Assembly: GCF_031679605.1 (NCBI RefSeq)
Contig: NZ_CP117522.1
Location: 1-64,000 of the forward strand
Direction of reading: 5' to 3'
DNA length: 64,000 nt
Source: Streptomyces luomodiensis
GTDB taxonomy: Bacteria; Actinomycetota; Actinomycetes; Streptomycetales; Streptomycetaceae
Each line of letters starts with the position of its first letter. The stretch's first letter is position 1. Position numbers and translations under genes: made by a program. Below are positions 18,573-27,395 of this stretch, one piece after another. The notes beneath the pieces are model-generated. The model worked only from the letters and a program-made list of their open reading frames with translations, made no database searches and was not told the origin of the DNA.

Positions 18573-19739
18573 TCAGGCCGGCGCCCCATCTGCGTCAGTT
18601 CGATCAGGTGTACCGTCCTGTACGACGAGGGCCCATCTGGGGTTCTCCGGCAGCGGATGTGCAGACCAAGTTCGCCTCCCTCGTTCCGGTTCAGGGAGTG
18701 GTTCCCCTTCCGCCAGCGGACGTTCCTTCCATCCCGAGGGGAAGGGCTGGCGGTTGGTGGTCCACTCGGTCTCCGTGGTCAGGGCTCGAGCTTCGCGGAA
18801 GGACGGAGGCTGGGCGAACGAGCAGCGTCCCCAGCGGGCGTAACCGGCGAAGGTGGCTCCCTCAAAGTCGGCGATGCCACGGAAGTTTGTAGCGTCAAAC
18901 AGAATGAACTGGCCGAACCACACGCCACGAAAGATCGCATGCTCGAAGGTCGTGCCATGGAAGAAGCCGCGTTCCACGATCTCGGCATGCGCAAAGTTGG
19001 TGGTTCCGGCGAAGTGGGTGTACCGGAAGTCGGCGTGCTGGATGCGGCAATACGTGAAGTCGACGTCGATGAGGGTGGCCCCAGACAGGTTGAGCTGGAT
19101 ATCCGGCCAGAAAGTGATCCGTGAGTGCCCGGGAGATCTCGAGTCAGAGACCTTGGGATCGACACGCAAGTGGTCGGCGAGCAGCTTCTGAACCGTGGCC
19201 CGTACGACCTTCTCCTGCTTCCAGCCAGTGCGGCCTTCGTCCTCCGCCGGGGGCGCCGGGTTGAAGGGCATGCGCAGGTAGGCGCACATGACATCGACAA
19301 TGGTCTGCCGGTGATCGGGGTGGTCCTGGGCGAGGCGTTCGAGGGCGTAGATGCCAGCAAGGCGTACCGGGGCGCTCTCGCTGCCGAGCTGTGCGGCTGC
19401 GGCGGTGTACAGCTCAGTGATTCGCCGCTCGGTGGCGTCCTGCTCGGTGGAAGCGTCGACGGCCTCGCGATGGATCTGCTCCCGCTCGTTCAGCCACTGC
19501 CGCCGTGCGGTCAACAGCAGGGCGGCTGCGCCTCCGGTGCCGGCTCCCACTGTGAGGGCGGCCTTGACCGCGTCCATCCGGGCCTTCGCCCGGTCCGCCC
19601 CACGGAGCCCGTCGGTCTGGGCGAGCAGGGCCCACAGCGACAGCATGATCGCCACCGCAACCAGCGTGACGCCGGCGGCAGCCCACCACCACGACAACGG
19701 CCGGAATCCCCGGGACCTACGCTCCCGCTCACCACTCAT
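18573..19739 (-). CDS. pentapeptide-repeat membrane protein
   Basis: ATG 19739 lies 12 bases after GGGGGAGG. Two hydrophobic segments are near residues 16-42 (WWWAAAGVTLVAVAIMLSLW) and 62-80. A linker with RRQWLNEREQ and LAGIYALERLAQDHPDHRQT (common to this family) leads to pentapeptide-like A(D/N)LxX repeats at about 215-300: LNLSGATLIDVDFT, ADFRYTHFAGTTNFAHAE, ATNFRGIADFEGATFAGYA. These repeats fold as a quadrilateral beta helix. Actinobacterial members of this layout are common and of unknown role. The Pro/Arg-rich tail (330-388) is polar. Confidence 0.8.
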   Translation of the reverse strand: MSGERERRSRGFRPLSWWWAAAGVTLVAVAIMLSLWALLAQTDGLRGADRAKARMDAVKAALTVGAGTGGAAALLLTARRQWLNEREQIHREAVDASTEQDATERRITELYTAAAAQLGSESAPVRLAGIYALERLAQDHPDHRQTIVDVMCAYLRMPFNPAPPAEDEGRTGWKQEKVVRATVQKLLADHLRVDPKVSDSRSPGHSRITFWPDIQLNLSGATLIDVDFTYCRIQHADFRYTHFAGTTNFAHAEIVERGFFHGTTFEHAIFRGVWFGQFILFDATNFRGIADFEGATFAGYARWGRCSFAQPPSFREARALTTETEWTTNRQPFPSGWKERPLAEGEPLPEPERGRRTWSAHPLPENPRWALVVQDGTPDRTDADGAPA

Positions 19740-19804
19740 CTGATGTACGTCCTCCCCCTGGCGCGTCGAGTACCGGGAGCAGCATGCCCACTAGCAGCTG
19801 CAGA

Positions 19805-20059
19805 TCACTCCGTAACACGGAGTGGCCCCCGCCTGAGAGAGGACCATCCAACGTCCTCTTGAAGAACATTGCCCACGCTTAGTTCAGAGAACAGCAGCAA
19901 CCCATCCAACGGCCCGCCTATGAGCGCGGCATAGGTCTGGTGCGGGAGCGGGCCCGGGTCGGGGTCATCGTGGTCACAGCCGTAGACCCGGCCGCGCAGC
20001 AGCTGCTCATCGCCGGCCTGAGCTCGGGCACAGGCCCGGGCTCGGGGTGCCCTGGGCAA
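19805..20059 (-). CDS. paralogue of the 90-residue hypothetical protein, divergent tail
   Basis: The minus-strand frame contains DEQLLRGRVYGCDHDDPDPG and YAALIGGPLDGLLLFSELS, closely matching the gene at 17996-18268. It then diverges into an unrelated tail (GNVLQEDVGW). The loss of homology after about 55 residues suggests truncation or replacement of the C-terminus. The preceding Arg/Ala-rich residues may not be translated. Confidence 0.45.
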   Translation of the reverse strand: MPRAPRARACARAQAGDEQLLRGRVYGCDHDDPDPGPLPHQTYAALIGGPLDGLLLFSELSVGNVLQEDVGWSSLRRGPLRVTE

Positions 20060-20400
20060 GGTCCTGGTCGACCTTGCTGCGGTTTTCCCGGGCGCTCACT
20101 GCGACCAAGGACCCTGTATCCCCCAAGTTACTGGCGCAACACTGCCATTCCTGGCCGGACCAGCTCGATGCCCCGGTGTCCAGGCTTCCGCAAGGGGTAC
20201 GAGGTGGTCGATGTCCGGGCCACGGGCGTTCGTGACGTCGGTGTCGTCGTAGCAGGAGTGCCATACGCCGCCGGTGATCGTGCACCGGCTGCTGACCGTC
20301 GGAGGTTCGACCGCCTCGGCGATCAGCACTTCCTGGCGCGTATTGCAGGATTCCCCGTCCTCGTCCACCCAGTGCTGTGGGCCAGCCGGTGCTGGTGGCC
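20040..20400 (-). pseudogene. HNH endonuclease (DUF1524/GmrSD-C-like) remnant
   Basis: One frame reads VWHSCYDDTDVTNARGPDID then HLVPLAEAW: the D-I-D-H-x-V-P-L core of this HNH family. The next frame gives NLGDTGSLVAVSARENRSKV DQDLAQ, the conserved Asn/Arg region. A frame change at about 20150 separates them, and the final conserved W-P-P/Y-C part is missing. A second, nearly intact relative is at 41418-42094. Confidence 0.7.
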
Positions 20401-20446
20401 GGCCCCGTCGAGATCATGGCGGGGCGGTGCAGGGGTGAGCTCGGTG

Positions 20447-23400
20447 TCATTCGGCTGCATCGGTCACGTGGACGAGGGTGGAGCCGACGGGGCTTTTACG
20501 GACGTGGAGGCGCTGGGTGATGCGGCGGCGCATCTCGGCGACGTGGCTGATGACGCCCACAGTGCGGTCGTGGTCGCGCAGGGAGTCGAGGACGTCGAGG
20601 ACCTGGTGGAGGGTGTCGTCGTCGAGGGTGCCGAAGCCTTCGTCGATGAAGAGTGTGTCGAGTGCTTGCCCGCCGGCTTCGGCAGTGACGACGTCCGCGA
20701 GGCCCAGGGCAAGGGACAGGGACACGTAGAAGGATTCTCCGCCGGAGAGGGTGTCGGTGTGGCGCTGGTGTCCGCTCCAGGTATCCAGGACCTTGAGGCC
20801 CAGGCCGGATTTGGCACCGCGGGCGGCCCGTTCGTCGGAGTGGACGAGGGTGAACCGGTGGTGCGACATGCGGGTCAGGCGAGTGTTGGCTGCCTCAACA
20901 ACGTCCTCGAGGCGGGCGGCCAGGACGTAGGACTCCAGTTGCATGCGGAGCCGGTTGCTGAGCGAGGCGCCGCTGATCAGGCCGTGGAGGTGGTCGACGG
21001 TGCAGTAGGCGGCCTCCAGGGGCTTGAGGTTCGCTGTGAAGGCATCGAGCTGGGCGCCGAGAGTGGCGAGGGCGGCGACGCGGTCGGTGGCTTGGGTTTC
21101 GGCAGCCGTGGCGCTGGAGTGGGCGGTGGTGGCTTTCTCCAGGTCCGCCACAGCATGCTCCAGGTCTGCGGGAGGCTGGGCAGCGGCGTTCTTGAGGTCG
21201 GGTTGGTCGAGACGGGCGGCCAGGACGAGTCGCTGTTCGTGCCAGCGGGTGATTTCTTCGCTGATCCGGGCGAGGTCGGCGTCAGACAGCAGGGCGTTGG
21301 TGGCCTCGGCCGGTGAGGCGAATCCGGCGGCCTGGGCTGCCTGCTCGGTGCGTGCCGTGGCGTTGCGCAGGTCCTCTGTGGTGCGGGTCATGGTGGTGGT
21401 GCACTCGGCTGCGGCCTCGATCCGCTCCGCGAGCTGGGTGAGGTGGGTGATGCGGTCGGCGAGCGTGGTGTGCTGGTCCAAGGCGGCGGCCAGGCGCTGG
21501 CTGAGGGTTTCGCGCTGGGTGTGCAGGTTGTCGTAGGTGGCGTCGATGGCGCCCAGGCGCTGCTGTGCGGTGCTGCGGGTGTGTTCGCGGTCGGTCTGCT
21601 GCTGTTCCAGACGGGTGAGTTCTTCTTCGGCTGTGCCTGTATCCGCGGCTTCGGCCAAGGTCTGGCGGAGGCGGTTTTCCAGCTCGGTGCGTCGAGCCAT
21701 GAGGTCGGTAAGAGGGGTGTCGCCACCGGCCTGGCCGCGTGCTTCAGCAGCCTCCTGCTTGAGGTGGCTCAGCGTCTGGCTGGCTTCTTTCTCTTTCTGT
21801 TGCGCGACGGCGTGGGCGGTTTCGGCGGCCTGTTCGTCGGCGGCTGTGGGCTGGCCCGGCTGGGGAGTGGCGGGTGCCGGGTGGGTGGCGGAGCCGCAGA
21901 CGGGGCAGTTTTCGCCGTCTTTGAGGCGGCCGGCGAGTTCGGCGACGATGCCGTCGGTGCGACGTCGGCGGAGGTCGATGTAGGCCGCAGCGGCCTGGCT
22001 GAGGATGCCGGTGGCCTCGGTCAGGGCTTCGTCGGCGGCGGCAACCTGCGTGAGCAGGCTGTCGCGGTGGGCGGCGGCCTCGCACTGGGCGTTCACCGTG
22101 CTGAGGGTGACGGTGAGTTCCCGGCTGGTTTCCTGGGCGGTGCGGGCTGCTTGCAGCCGTGCGGCCAGTGTCTCGCGCAGGTGGGGCAGGCCGTCCAGCC
22201 AGTCCTGGGCTTCGGCGACAGTGTCGGCCAGCTCGTCGCGTTCGTTTGAGAGCGCTGCGAGTTCGTCGGTGTGGTGCTGCAGTGCAGCTTCATCCGGGAG
22301 CAGGGCCTGTGCGGCACCGATGTGGCCGCGTACCTGTTGCGCGGTCTGGGCGAGACTGTTGCCGTCCTGCGAGGCGTGTTCGGCTGGTAGGAGGGCGCGG
22401 GCGTTGGTGTCGGCGGCCGCGGCGAGGCTGTGGTCGTGGGCGGCGGTGTGGGCGTCGTCGAGGACGGTCTGCAGTTGCCTCGCCGTACGGGCGCGGTCGC
22501 GGCGATCGGTGAGCTGTGTGTAGTGGTCGGTGTCTTCGTCGAGCTGGGCCAGTTCTTGCTGGGCGGTGTGGTGTGCCTGCTGGAGGCGGTGCAGGTCGCG
22601 GGTTTGCTGCTCGGTGGCGCGGCAGTCGGCCAGCAGTTGGCGGGCGTTTTCGGTGCCGGCGGCGGCTGTCTGCTGAAGCGTTGCGGCCTGCTGGTGCAGG
22701 GCGGCGGCCCACAAAGGTGCCTGGTCTGTGAGGGTGGCCGGGTCATCGGGGCGTGGCGCGCCGGTGGAGGGGTCGAGTTCGTCGCCGGCGGCCTGCTGGA
22801 TGCGTTCGGCCAGGCGCATGACGTCGGCGCGGGCCTCGTCGCGGCGTTTAGCGGTCGCGGTCTTGCGTTCGGCCAGGAACTCCTCGATGCGGCCGAAGCG
22901 GCGGGTGCCGAACAGGGTGCCCAGCAGGATGCGGCGTTCGGAGGCGTCCGCCCGCAGGAATTTGGTGAAGTCGTTCTGCGGGAGCAGGACGACCTGGCAG
23001 AACTGCTGACGGTTGAGGCCGAGGAGGGATTCGATCTCTTTGCCGGCCTCTTTGTGGGAACTGCTGATGCCCTCCCAGCGGCCCTGTCCGTGCCCGTCTT
23101 CGGTCCACTGCCTGAGGTCGGTTTCGGGTTTGTGTTCCACGAACTCGCCCGGGCGGCGCGAGTGGGGCTTTCGCTGCGCGGGCACGCGGCGGATCTGCAG
23201 GCGTTTGCCGGCGATGGTTGTTTCCAGGGTTACTTCGGTGAGCAAGTCGGTGGGTGCGTGGTCGCTGCGCAGCCGTGCGTTGCGCTCGCGGGGTGGATAG
23301 CCGTAGAGGGCGAAGCAGATGGCGGCGAACAGGGTGCTTTTGCCTGCTCCGGTGTCGCCGTGCAGGAGGAACAGGCCGTCGGTGGTCAGGGCGTCGAAGT

Positions 23401-23461
23401 CGATGCTGTGGCGGCCGGCGAAGGGGCCGAAGGCCTGCAGGTGCAGGGAGTGCAGGCGCAT
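20447..23461 (-). CDS. sbcC: SbcC-type nuclease ATPase subunit
   Basis: The 1004-residue SMC-like protein has an N-terminal ATPase lobe (LQAFGPFAGRHSIDFDAL, Walker A GDTGAGKST near residue 38). Long coiled coils flank a zinc hook (CPVCGSATHPAP, about residue 519). The C-terminal lobe has signature TLSGGESFYVSLSLALGLAD and Walker B LDTLFIDEGFGTLDDD. With SbcD it forms the Mre11-Rad50-like complex that opens hairpins and protein-blocked DNA ends. The start is two bases after the sbcD stop, so the genes are co-transcribed. Length fits the family. Flanking decayed genes suggest it may be an island copy. Confidence 0.93.
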   Translation of the reverse strand: MRLHSLHLQAFGPFAGRHSIDFDALTTDGLFLLHGDTGAGKSTLFAAICFALYGYPPRERNARLRSDHAPTDLLTEVTLETTIAGKRLQIRRVPAQRKPHSRRPGEFVEHKPETDLRQWTEDGHGQGRWEGISSSHKEAGKEIESLLGLNRQQFCQVVLLPQNDFTKFLRADASERRILLGTLFGTRRFGRIEEFLAERKTATAKRRDEARADVMRLAERIQQAAGDELDPSTGAPRPDDPATLTDQAPLWAAALHQQAATLQQTAAAGTENARQLLADCRATEQQTRDLHRLQQAHHTAQQELAQLDEDTDHYTQLTDRRDRARTARQLQTVLDDAHTAAHDHSLAAAADTNARALLPAEHASQDGNSLAQTAQQVRGHIGAAQALLPDEAALQHHTDELAALSNERDELADTVAEAQDWLDGLPHLRETLAARLQAARTAQETSRELTVTLSTVNAQCEAAAHRDSLLTQVAAADEALTEATGILSQAAAAYIDLRRRRTDGIVAELAGRLKDGENCPVCGSATHPAPATPQPGQPTAADEQAAETAHAVAQQKEKEASQTLSHLKQEAAEARGQAGGDTPLTDLMARRTELENRLRQTLAEAADTGTAEEELTRLEQQQTDREHTRSTAQQRLGAIDATYDNLHTQRETLSQRLAAALDQHTTLADRITHLTQLAERIEAAAECTTTMTRTTEDLRNATARTEQAAQAAGFASPAEATNALLSDADLARISEEITRWHEQRLVLAARLDQPDLKNAAAQPPADLEHAVADLEKATTAHSSATAAETQATDRVAALATLGAQLDAFTANLKPLEAAYCTVDHLHGLISGASLSNRLRMQLESYVLAARLEDVVEAANTRLTRMSHHRFTLVHSDERAARGAKSGLGLKVLDTWSGHQRHTDTLSGGESFYVSLSLALGLADVVTAEAGGQALDTLFIDEGFGTLDDDTLHQVLDVLDSLRDHDRTVGVISHVAEMRRRITQRLHVRKSPVGSTLVHVTDAAE

Positions 23462-23463
23462 GT

Positions 23464-24636
23464 TCAGATGGTTTCCTTCTGCTGGGCGTCCAGGTGCATG
23501 CGGTCGACGGCCTCCTGCAACAGGGTCTGCTCGTCGTCGGTGGGCGCGCTGCCGCGGACGGCGGTGATGAAGTCGTGGGTGATCTCGAGGTCGCCACGGC
23601 CGCGCACCCGGTCCCGGTAGGTGGGGGTGTCGGTCGCCTGGGCGGGGATGGCGGCGGGTTCGTGCTTCAAATCGAGGGTGTGGGCAAAACGCTGGCGCAG
23701 GCGGCTCATCGCCTCGTACGGCCGGGCGGGGTCGGTAAGGGTGACGTGCAGCCAGGCTTCGGTCAGCGGGGTGTGGGCGGGGTTGGACAGCAGATCTTCC
23801 AGATGGCCGGTGAGCCGGGCCAGGGGGAGGTGCAGGTCGGCGGGGACGGCCTGGTGGGTGACGGTGGGCGTGCCGTCGGCGTCCAGGTCGACCAGGGCCA
23901 GGGATTTGGTGTGGCCGGCTTCGGAGAAGGAGTAGGCCAGCGGGGATCCGCTGTAGTGGATGCGGTCGTTGACGGCCTGGGGGCGGTGGAGGTGGCCGAG
24001 CGCGGTGTAGTGGATGCCGTCGAACACGGTGGCGCCGGCGTGGGCGACGCCGCCGACGCTGATGTCGCGTTCGCTGTCGCTTCTGTCCGCGCCGGTGATG
24101 AACGCGTGGGCCAGGACGACGGCGCGGGTGCCCTTGGGGCGCGTGGCGAGGTCGGCGCGGATGCCGTCCAGGGCCGCGGTGAGAACGGCCTGGTGGGATG
24201 CGGTCTCCACGTGCATCTGCTCGCTGACCAGGGTCGGGTGCAGGTACGGCACACCGTAGACGGCGACGGGGCCGTGGGTGTCGGACAGCAGGACGGGCCG
24301 TGGGGCGCCGGCGGGGTCGGTGCGCAGATGCACGCCGGCTTTGGCGTACAGGCCGGAGCCGATACCGAGGCGGTGGGCGGAGTCGTGGTTTCCGCTGATC
24401 ATGATCGTGGGGATGCCGAGGTCGGCGAGTTCGTGCAGGGCCCAGTTGAACAGGCGCGCCGCGTCCAGGCTCGGGATGGCACGGTCGTAGATGTCGCCCG
24501 CGATCAACACAGCGTCGACCTGTTCGGTGCGGGCGGTGGCGCAGATATGGGTCAGGACATTGCGCTGACGGGCGATCAGGTCTTCCCCGTGGAACCGGCG
24601 GCCCAGATGCCAGTCCGAGGTGTGCAGGAACCTCAT
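23464..24636 (-). CDS. sbcD: SbcD-type nuclease subunit
   Basis: The 390-residue calcineurin-like phosphoesterase has the metal-binding motifs in order: TSDWHLG (D8, H10), AGDIYDRA (about 47-54), SGNHDSA (about 80), VLAHAF and ALGHLHRPQ. The C-terminal capping domain follows. It supplies the Mn-dependent nuclease activity of the SbcCD complex. It begins with ATG 24636 and ends two bases before sbcC. Upstream are only gene fragments, so the promoter is probably within 24637-24680. Confidence 0.93.
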   Translation of the reverse strand: MRFLHTSDWHLGRRFHGEDLIARQRNVLTHICATARTEQVDAVLIAGDIYDRAIPSLDAARLFNWALHELADLGIPTIMISGNHDSAHRLGIGSGLYAKAGVHLRTDPAGAPRPVLLSDTHGPVAVYGVPYLHPTLVSEQMHVETASHQAVLTAALDGIRADLATRPKGTRAVVLAHAFITGADRSDSERDISVGGVAHAGATVFDGIHYTALGHLHRPQAVNDRIHYSGSPLAYSFSEAGHTKSLALVDLDADGTPTVTHQAVPADLHLPLARLTGHLEDLLSNPAHTPLTEAWLHVTLTDPARPYEAMSRLRQRFAHTLDLKHEPAAIPAQATDTPTYRDRVRGRGDLEITHDFITAVRGSAPTDDEQTLLQEAVDRMHLDAQQKETI

Positions 24637-24679
24637 GACGTCAGAACGTAACCGCTGAAGTGACAGCAGTGGATGGTTT

Positions 24680-24923
24680 TTCAGATAAAAGCCCTACTTC
24701 GGGTGTCCGAAGCAGCTTGCCGGAGACAACTGTGCCGCCAGGGCATGAAGGCAGTCCGAAGTGCGACCACCAACCGCCAGCGCGGTCTGCGGCGGCGCCC
24801 CGGCAGGCTGCCCGCCTCGAACACGGTGCCCGGCTCGTGGCGGACCGTTTCGATGTCCCGCAGATACTCCGGGACCGCCGAGTACTCCAGTTCCATCGCC
24901 GTCAGCACCACCACGTAGCACAT
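24680..24923 (-). pseudogene. nucleoside phosphorylase-like domain, N-terminal fragment
   Basis: The minus-strand frame from about 24923 reads YVVVLTAMELEYSAVPEYLR and GTVFEAGSLPGR, with RWRLVVAL after a short insertion. This is the first strand and helix of the purine/uridine phosphorylase superfamily as used in effector-associated domains. Homology ends at about 24740. The remainder of the enzyme is absent, with an IS630 relic just upstream on the same strand. Confidence 0.5.
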
Positions 24924-25114
24924 GCCCACCGCCCCGCGGTATCCCCGACCGATCCGGCACGTCCCCGGTTCCCCGACGGAGTAGCTCTACCCGGGCCCGC
25001 GACCGGCACAACAACCGCCCCACCACGGGCCGTGACCGCAAGAGGCGGGCCGTACGGACGGCTTCGGGTCAGCGGCGTCGAACACCACGCCCCGACGCGG
25101 GGCGTGCTATCACC

Positions 25115-25213
25115 GCGGAGGCGACCGCCATCCACGATCTTCTGGTCGGCCAGGAAGCCGAACCACCGCTCGACCTGGTTGATCCACGAGGAACCGGTCG
25201 GGATGAAGTGCAT
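25115..25213 (-). pseudogene. IS630-family transposase, C-terminal fragment
   Basis: HFIPTGSSWINQVERWFGFL then ADQKI is the hallmark third-motif region (N-x-x-E-x-x-x-x) of IS630 transposases. The text is lost after about 30 residues. Both flanks are non-coding or unrelated. Confidence 0.75.
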
Positions 25214-25253
25214 GTGAAAGCGGGGGTGATTGGACAGTCACGTCCTGATCGTG

Positions 25254-25281
25254 GGGGCTTTATGGGTGCCGTAGAAGCCCC
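25254..25281 (-). terminator. hairpin at the end of the sugar cluster
   Basis: GGGGCTT (25254-25260) and AAGCCCC (25275-25281) pair around a 14-base loop, directly at the stop codon of the last minus-strand gene of the cluster. It is positioned to end the long transcript. Confidence 0.45.
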
Positions 25282-26045
25282 TATGTCTCGTCAAGCCTTG
25301 GAGGGAAATTGGCTGGTGGGGCTTCCAGAGTCTGGCGTTGCGCTGTCACCCACTCACGGGCCGCGCGGATACGAGCCGGCACGCCCGCGCGCGCCAGCTC
25401 CCTCAGGGCCGGGTCTCCGTCACGCGCCCCTGCTTCGATGCCGCTGCGTGTGCGTTCCTGCCACCAGATGATCGCGGGGACCAGGCGGGCGCGGTCGGCA
25501 TCGGGGAGTCCGTAGGCGTCGGCCACCAGGCGCAGGCGTTCGGCGGCCCAGGCGGCATCAGTTCCTGGGCCGAGGCCAAGGAACTGCCAGCACAGGTGGG
25601 CCACGTCGTGGATACGTAGTCCGGGGCCCGCCAGGTCCCAGTCGATGAGGGCGATCGGGTGCAGCCTCGCGCCTTCTCGGCGGTACACGGTATTGCGGGG
25701 GGACAGGTCGTTGTGGCACACCACTTCGCCGCCTTCGGCCAGGGGGTGTCCCTGGGTGAGGTCGTGGGCCTGGCGCACCAGAACACACAGTTCGCGGAGG
25801 CTGCGCTCTTCGTGGACGGCCGGGTCGCCGCCCGCCCAGGGGACGTGACCAGGCACGTACTGCAAGACGTCGCGCCCCTGCTCGTCGCTTCCCAGGTGGC
25901 GGGGAGCGCCCGGCCAGTGGTGCTTCTGGAAGAGGTGCAGGAGCTCACGCAGGTAGGGCGAGCGGGCGGTGGGACGGCGTCGGACGGTTCCGTCAAGCAG
26001 AACGGTCTCGTTGACGAAGCCGCCGGGGAGGCGTTCCTCGGGCAT
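25281..26045 (-). CDS. APH/choline-kinase-fold phosphotransferase
   Basis: Catalytic loop VVCHNDLSPRNTVY (H-x-D-x-x-x-x-N) and metal-binding IALIDWDLAG identify the aminoglycoside-phosphotransferase fold. VLQYVPGHVPW matches the hinge region. I start at ATG 26045 because AAGGAG lies 12 bases upstream; GTG 26099 would add 18 Pro-rich residues. The ATP lobe is short and lacks a clear Lys strand motif, as in some small members. It is the last gene of the cluster, after UDP-glucose dehydrogenase, so it could phosphorylate a pathway intermediate or protect the host from the product. The substrate is not predictable. Confidence 0.75.
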   Translation of the reverse strand: MPEERLPGGFVNETVLLDGTVRRRPTARSPYLRELLHLFQKHHWPGAPRHLGSDEQGRDVLQYVPGHVPWAGGDPAVHEERSLRELCVLVRQAHDLTQGHPLAEGGEVVCHNDLSPRNTVYRREGARLHPIALIDWDLAGPGLRIHDVAHLCWQFLGLGPGTDAAWAAERLRLVADAYGLPDADRARLVPAIIWWQERTRSGIEAGARDGDPALRELARAGVPARIRAAREWVTAQRQTLEAPPANFPPRLDET

Positions 26046-26105
26046 GTCGGCAGGGTGCTCCTTGCGGGCGGTTGGCGGGGGCGGAGCCGGCTCTGGCACG
26101 GATCG

Positions 26106-27395
26106 TCAGTGCGGGAGCCGGCTGCGCCCCACTCCGAGGTAGTGGTAGCCGACGCCTTTCATCGTGGCGGGGTCGAGCAGGTTGCGTCCGTCCAGGATGA
26201 CGGGGGTGCGCATCGTGGGACGTACGACGGGCCAGTCGACGTCCAGGAGTTCGGGCCATTCGGTGACGATCACGGCGGCATCGGCCTCCGCCATTGAGTG
26301 CGCGGGGCTCGGGGAGCGGCTCACGTGGGACCAGGGGGCGGTGTCGGGCAGTTTGGCCAGGGGGTCCCAGCAGCGGACTTCGGCGCCTTCGGCGAGGAGG
26401 CGAGCCGCCAGGACGGTGCTGGGAGCCTGGCGCATATCGTCGGTGCCTGGTTTGAAGGTCGTCCCCAGGAGGGCGACCCGAGCTCCGTCGAGCCCGCCAA
26501 GGGCGGCGCGGAGGCGGACGACGGGCCGGCGGTGCTGGAGTTCGTTGACCTCGATGACGGCATCCAGGAGTTGCGGGGAGTGTCCGGCGTTTCTCGCCAT
26601 CTGCTTCAGTGCAAGCGTGTCCTTGGGGAAGCAGGAGCCGCCCCAGCCGACTCCGGCCTTCAGGAAATGGGGTCCTATGCGCTGATCCAGGCCGACGGCG
26701 CGGGTGACGGCGACGATGTCCGCGCCGACCAGGTCGCAGATGTTGGCGATTTCGTTGGCGAAGGAGATTTTTGTGGCGAGGAAGGCGTTCGCGGTGAGTT
26801 TCACCATCTCGGCCGATTCCACGTCGAGGGTGACGATCGTGCCGGGGACGTCCTTGTGCAGGTCGGCGACGCAGGCGGCGGTCTGCTCGTCCCAGGTGCC
26901 GATGACGATGCGGTCGGGGTGAAGGAAGTCGTGGACGGCGGTGCCCTCGGCGGTGAACTCGGGGTTGGAGGCGTAGCCGACGTGCCGTAGTCCGACCCGG
27001 TCCAGGGCTGTGCGGACGCGGGCCCCTGTCCCCACCGGGACGGTGCTTTTGACGACGACCGCTGTCAGGTGCGTGGCGTCGCGCAGGGAGCGGACCACTG
27101 CGAAGACCCGGCTGAGGTCCGCGTCTCCGCCCGCCGTAGGAGGGGTGTCCACGCAGATGTACGCCACTTCGGCGCCGCGGACGGCTTCGTCTGCATCGAT
27201 GGTGTAGGACAGCCGGTCGGCGTTGCGGGTGAGGAGCGTGTCCAGACCGGGCTCGTGGATGGGTGTGCGGCCGGCGCGCAGGGCTGTGACGGCTTCGGAG
27301 CGTATGTCGCGTACGGCGACGGTGTGGCCCAGTTCCGCGAAGCAGGCCGCGGTCACCAAGCCGATGTAGCCGGCCCCGAATACGGCGATCCTCAT
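26106..27395 (-). CDS. UDP-glucose 6-dehydrogenase
   Basis: The 429-residue enzyme has Rossmann GAGYIG at residues 7-12, VDTPP, KSTVPVGTG, NPEFTAEGTAVHDF, LTANAFLATKISFANEIANI and the catalytic Cys in GVGWGGSCFPKDTLAL. The C-terminal UDP-binding half has TFKPGTDDMRQAPS. It oxidises UDP-glucose twice to UDP-glucuronate using NAD. ATG 27395 overlaps the upstream ABC gene's TGA (ATGA). With the decarboxylase-like enzyme at the other end of the cluster it would supply UDP-xylose or related pentoses. Confidence 0.92.
   Translation of the reverse strand: MRIAVFGAGYIGLVTAACFAELGHTVAVRDIRSEAVTALRAGRTPIHEPGLDTLLTRNADRLSYTIDADEAVRGAEVAYICVDTPPTAGGDADLSRVFAVVRSLRDATHLTAVVVKSTVPVGTGARVRTALDRVGLRHVGYASNPEFTAEGTAVHDFLHPDRIVIGTWDEQTAACVADLHKDVPGTIVTLDVESAEMVKLTANAFLATKISFANEIANICDLVGADIVAVTRAVGLDQRIGPHFLKAGVGWGGSCFPKDTLALKQMARNAGHSPQLLDAVIEVNELQHRRPVVRLRAALGGLDGARVALLGTTFKPGTDDMRQAPSTVLAARLLAEGAEVRCWDPLAKLPDTAPWSHVSRSPSPAHSMAEADAAVIVTEWPELLDVDWPVVRPTMRTPVILDGRNLLDPATMKGVGYHYLGVGRSRLPH

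Noticed and set aside
22430..24651. Long plus-strand frames opposite sbcC and sbcD
   Set aside because: Shadows of well-supported genes. Gly/Val/Arg-rich and without motifs.
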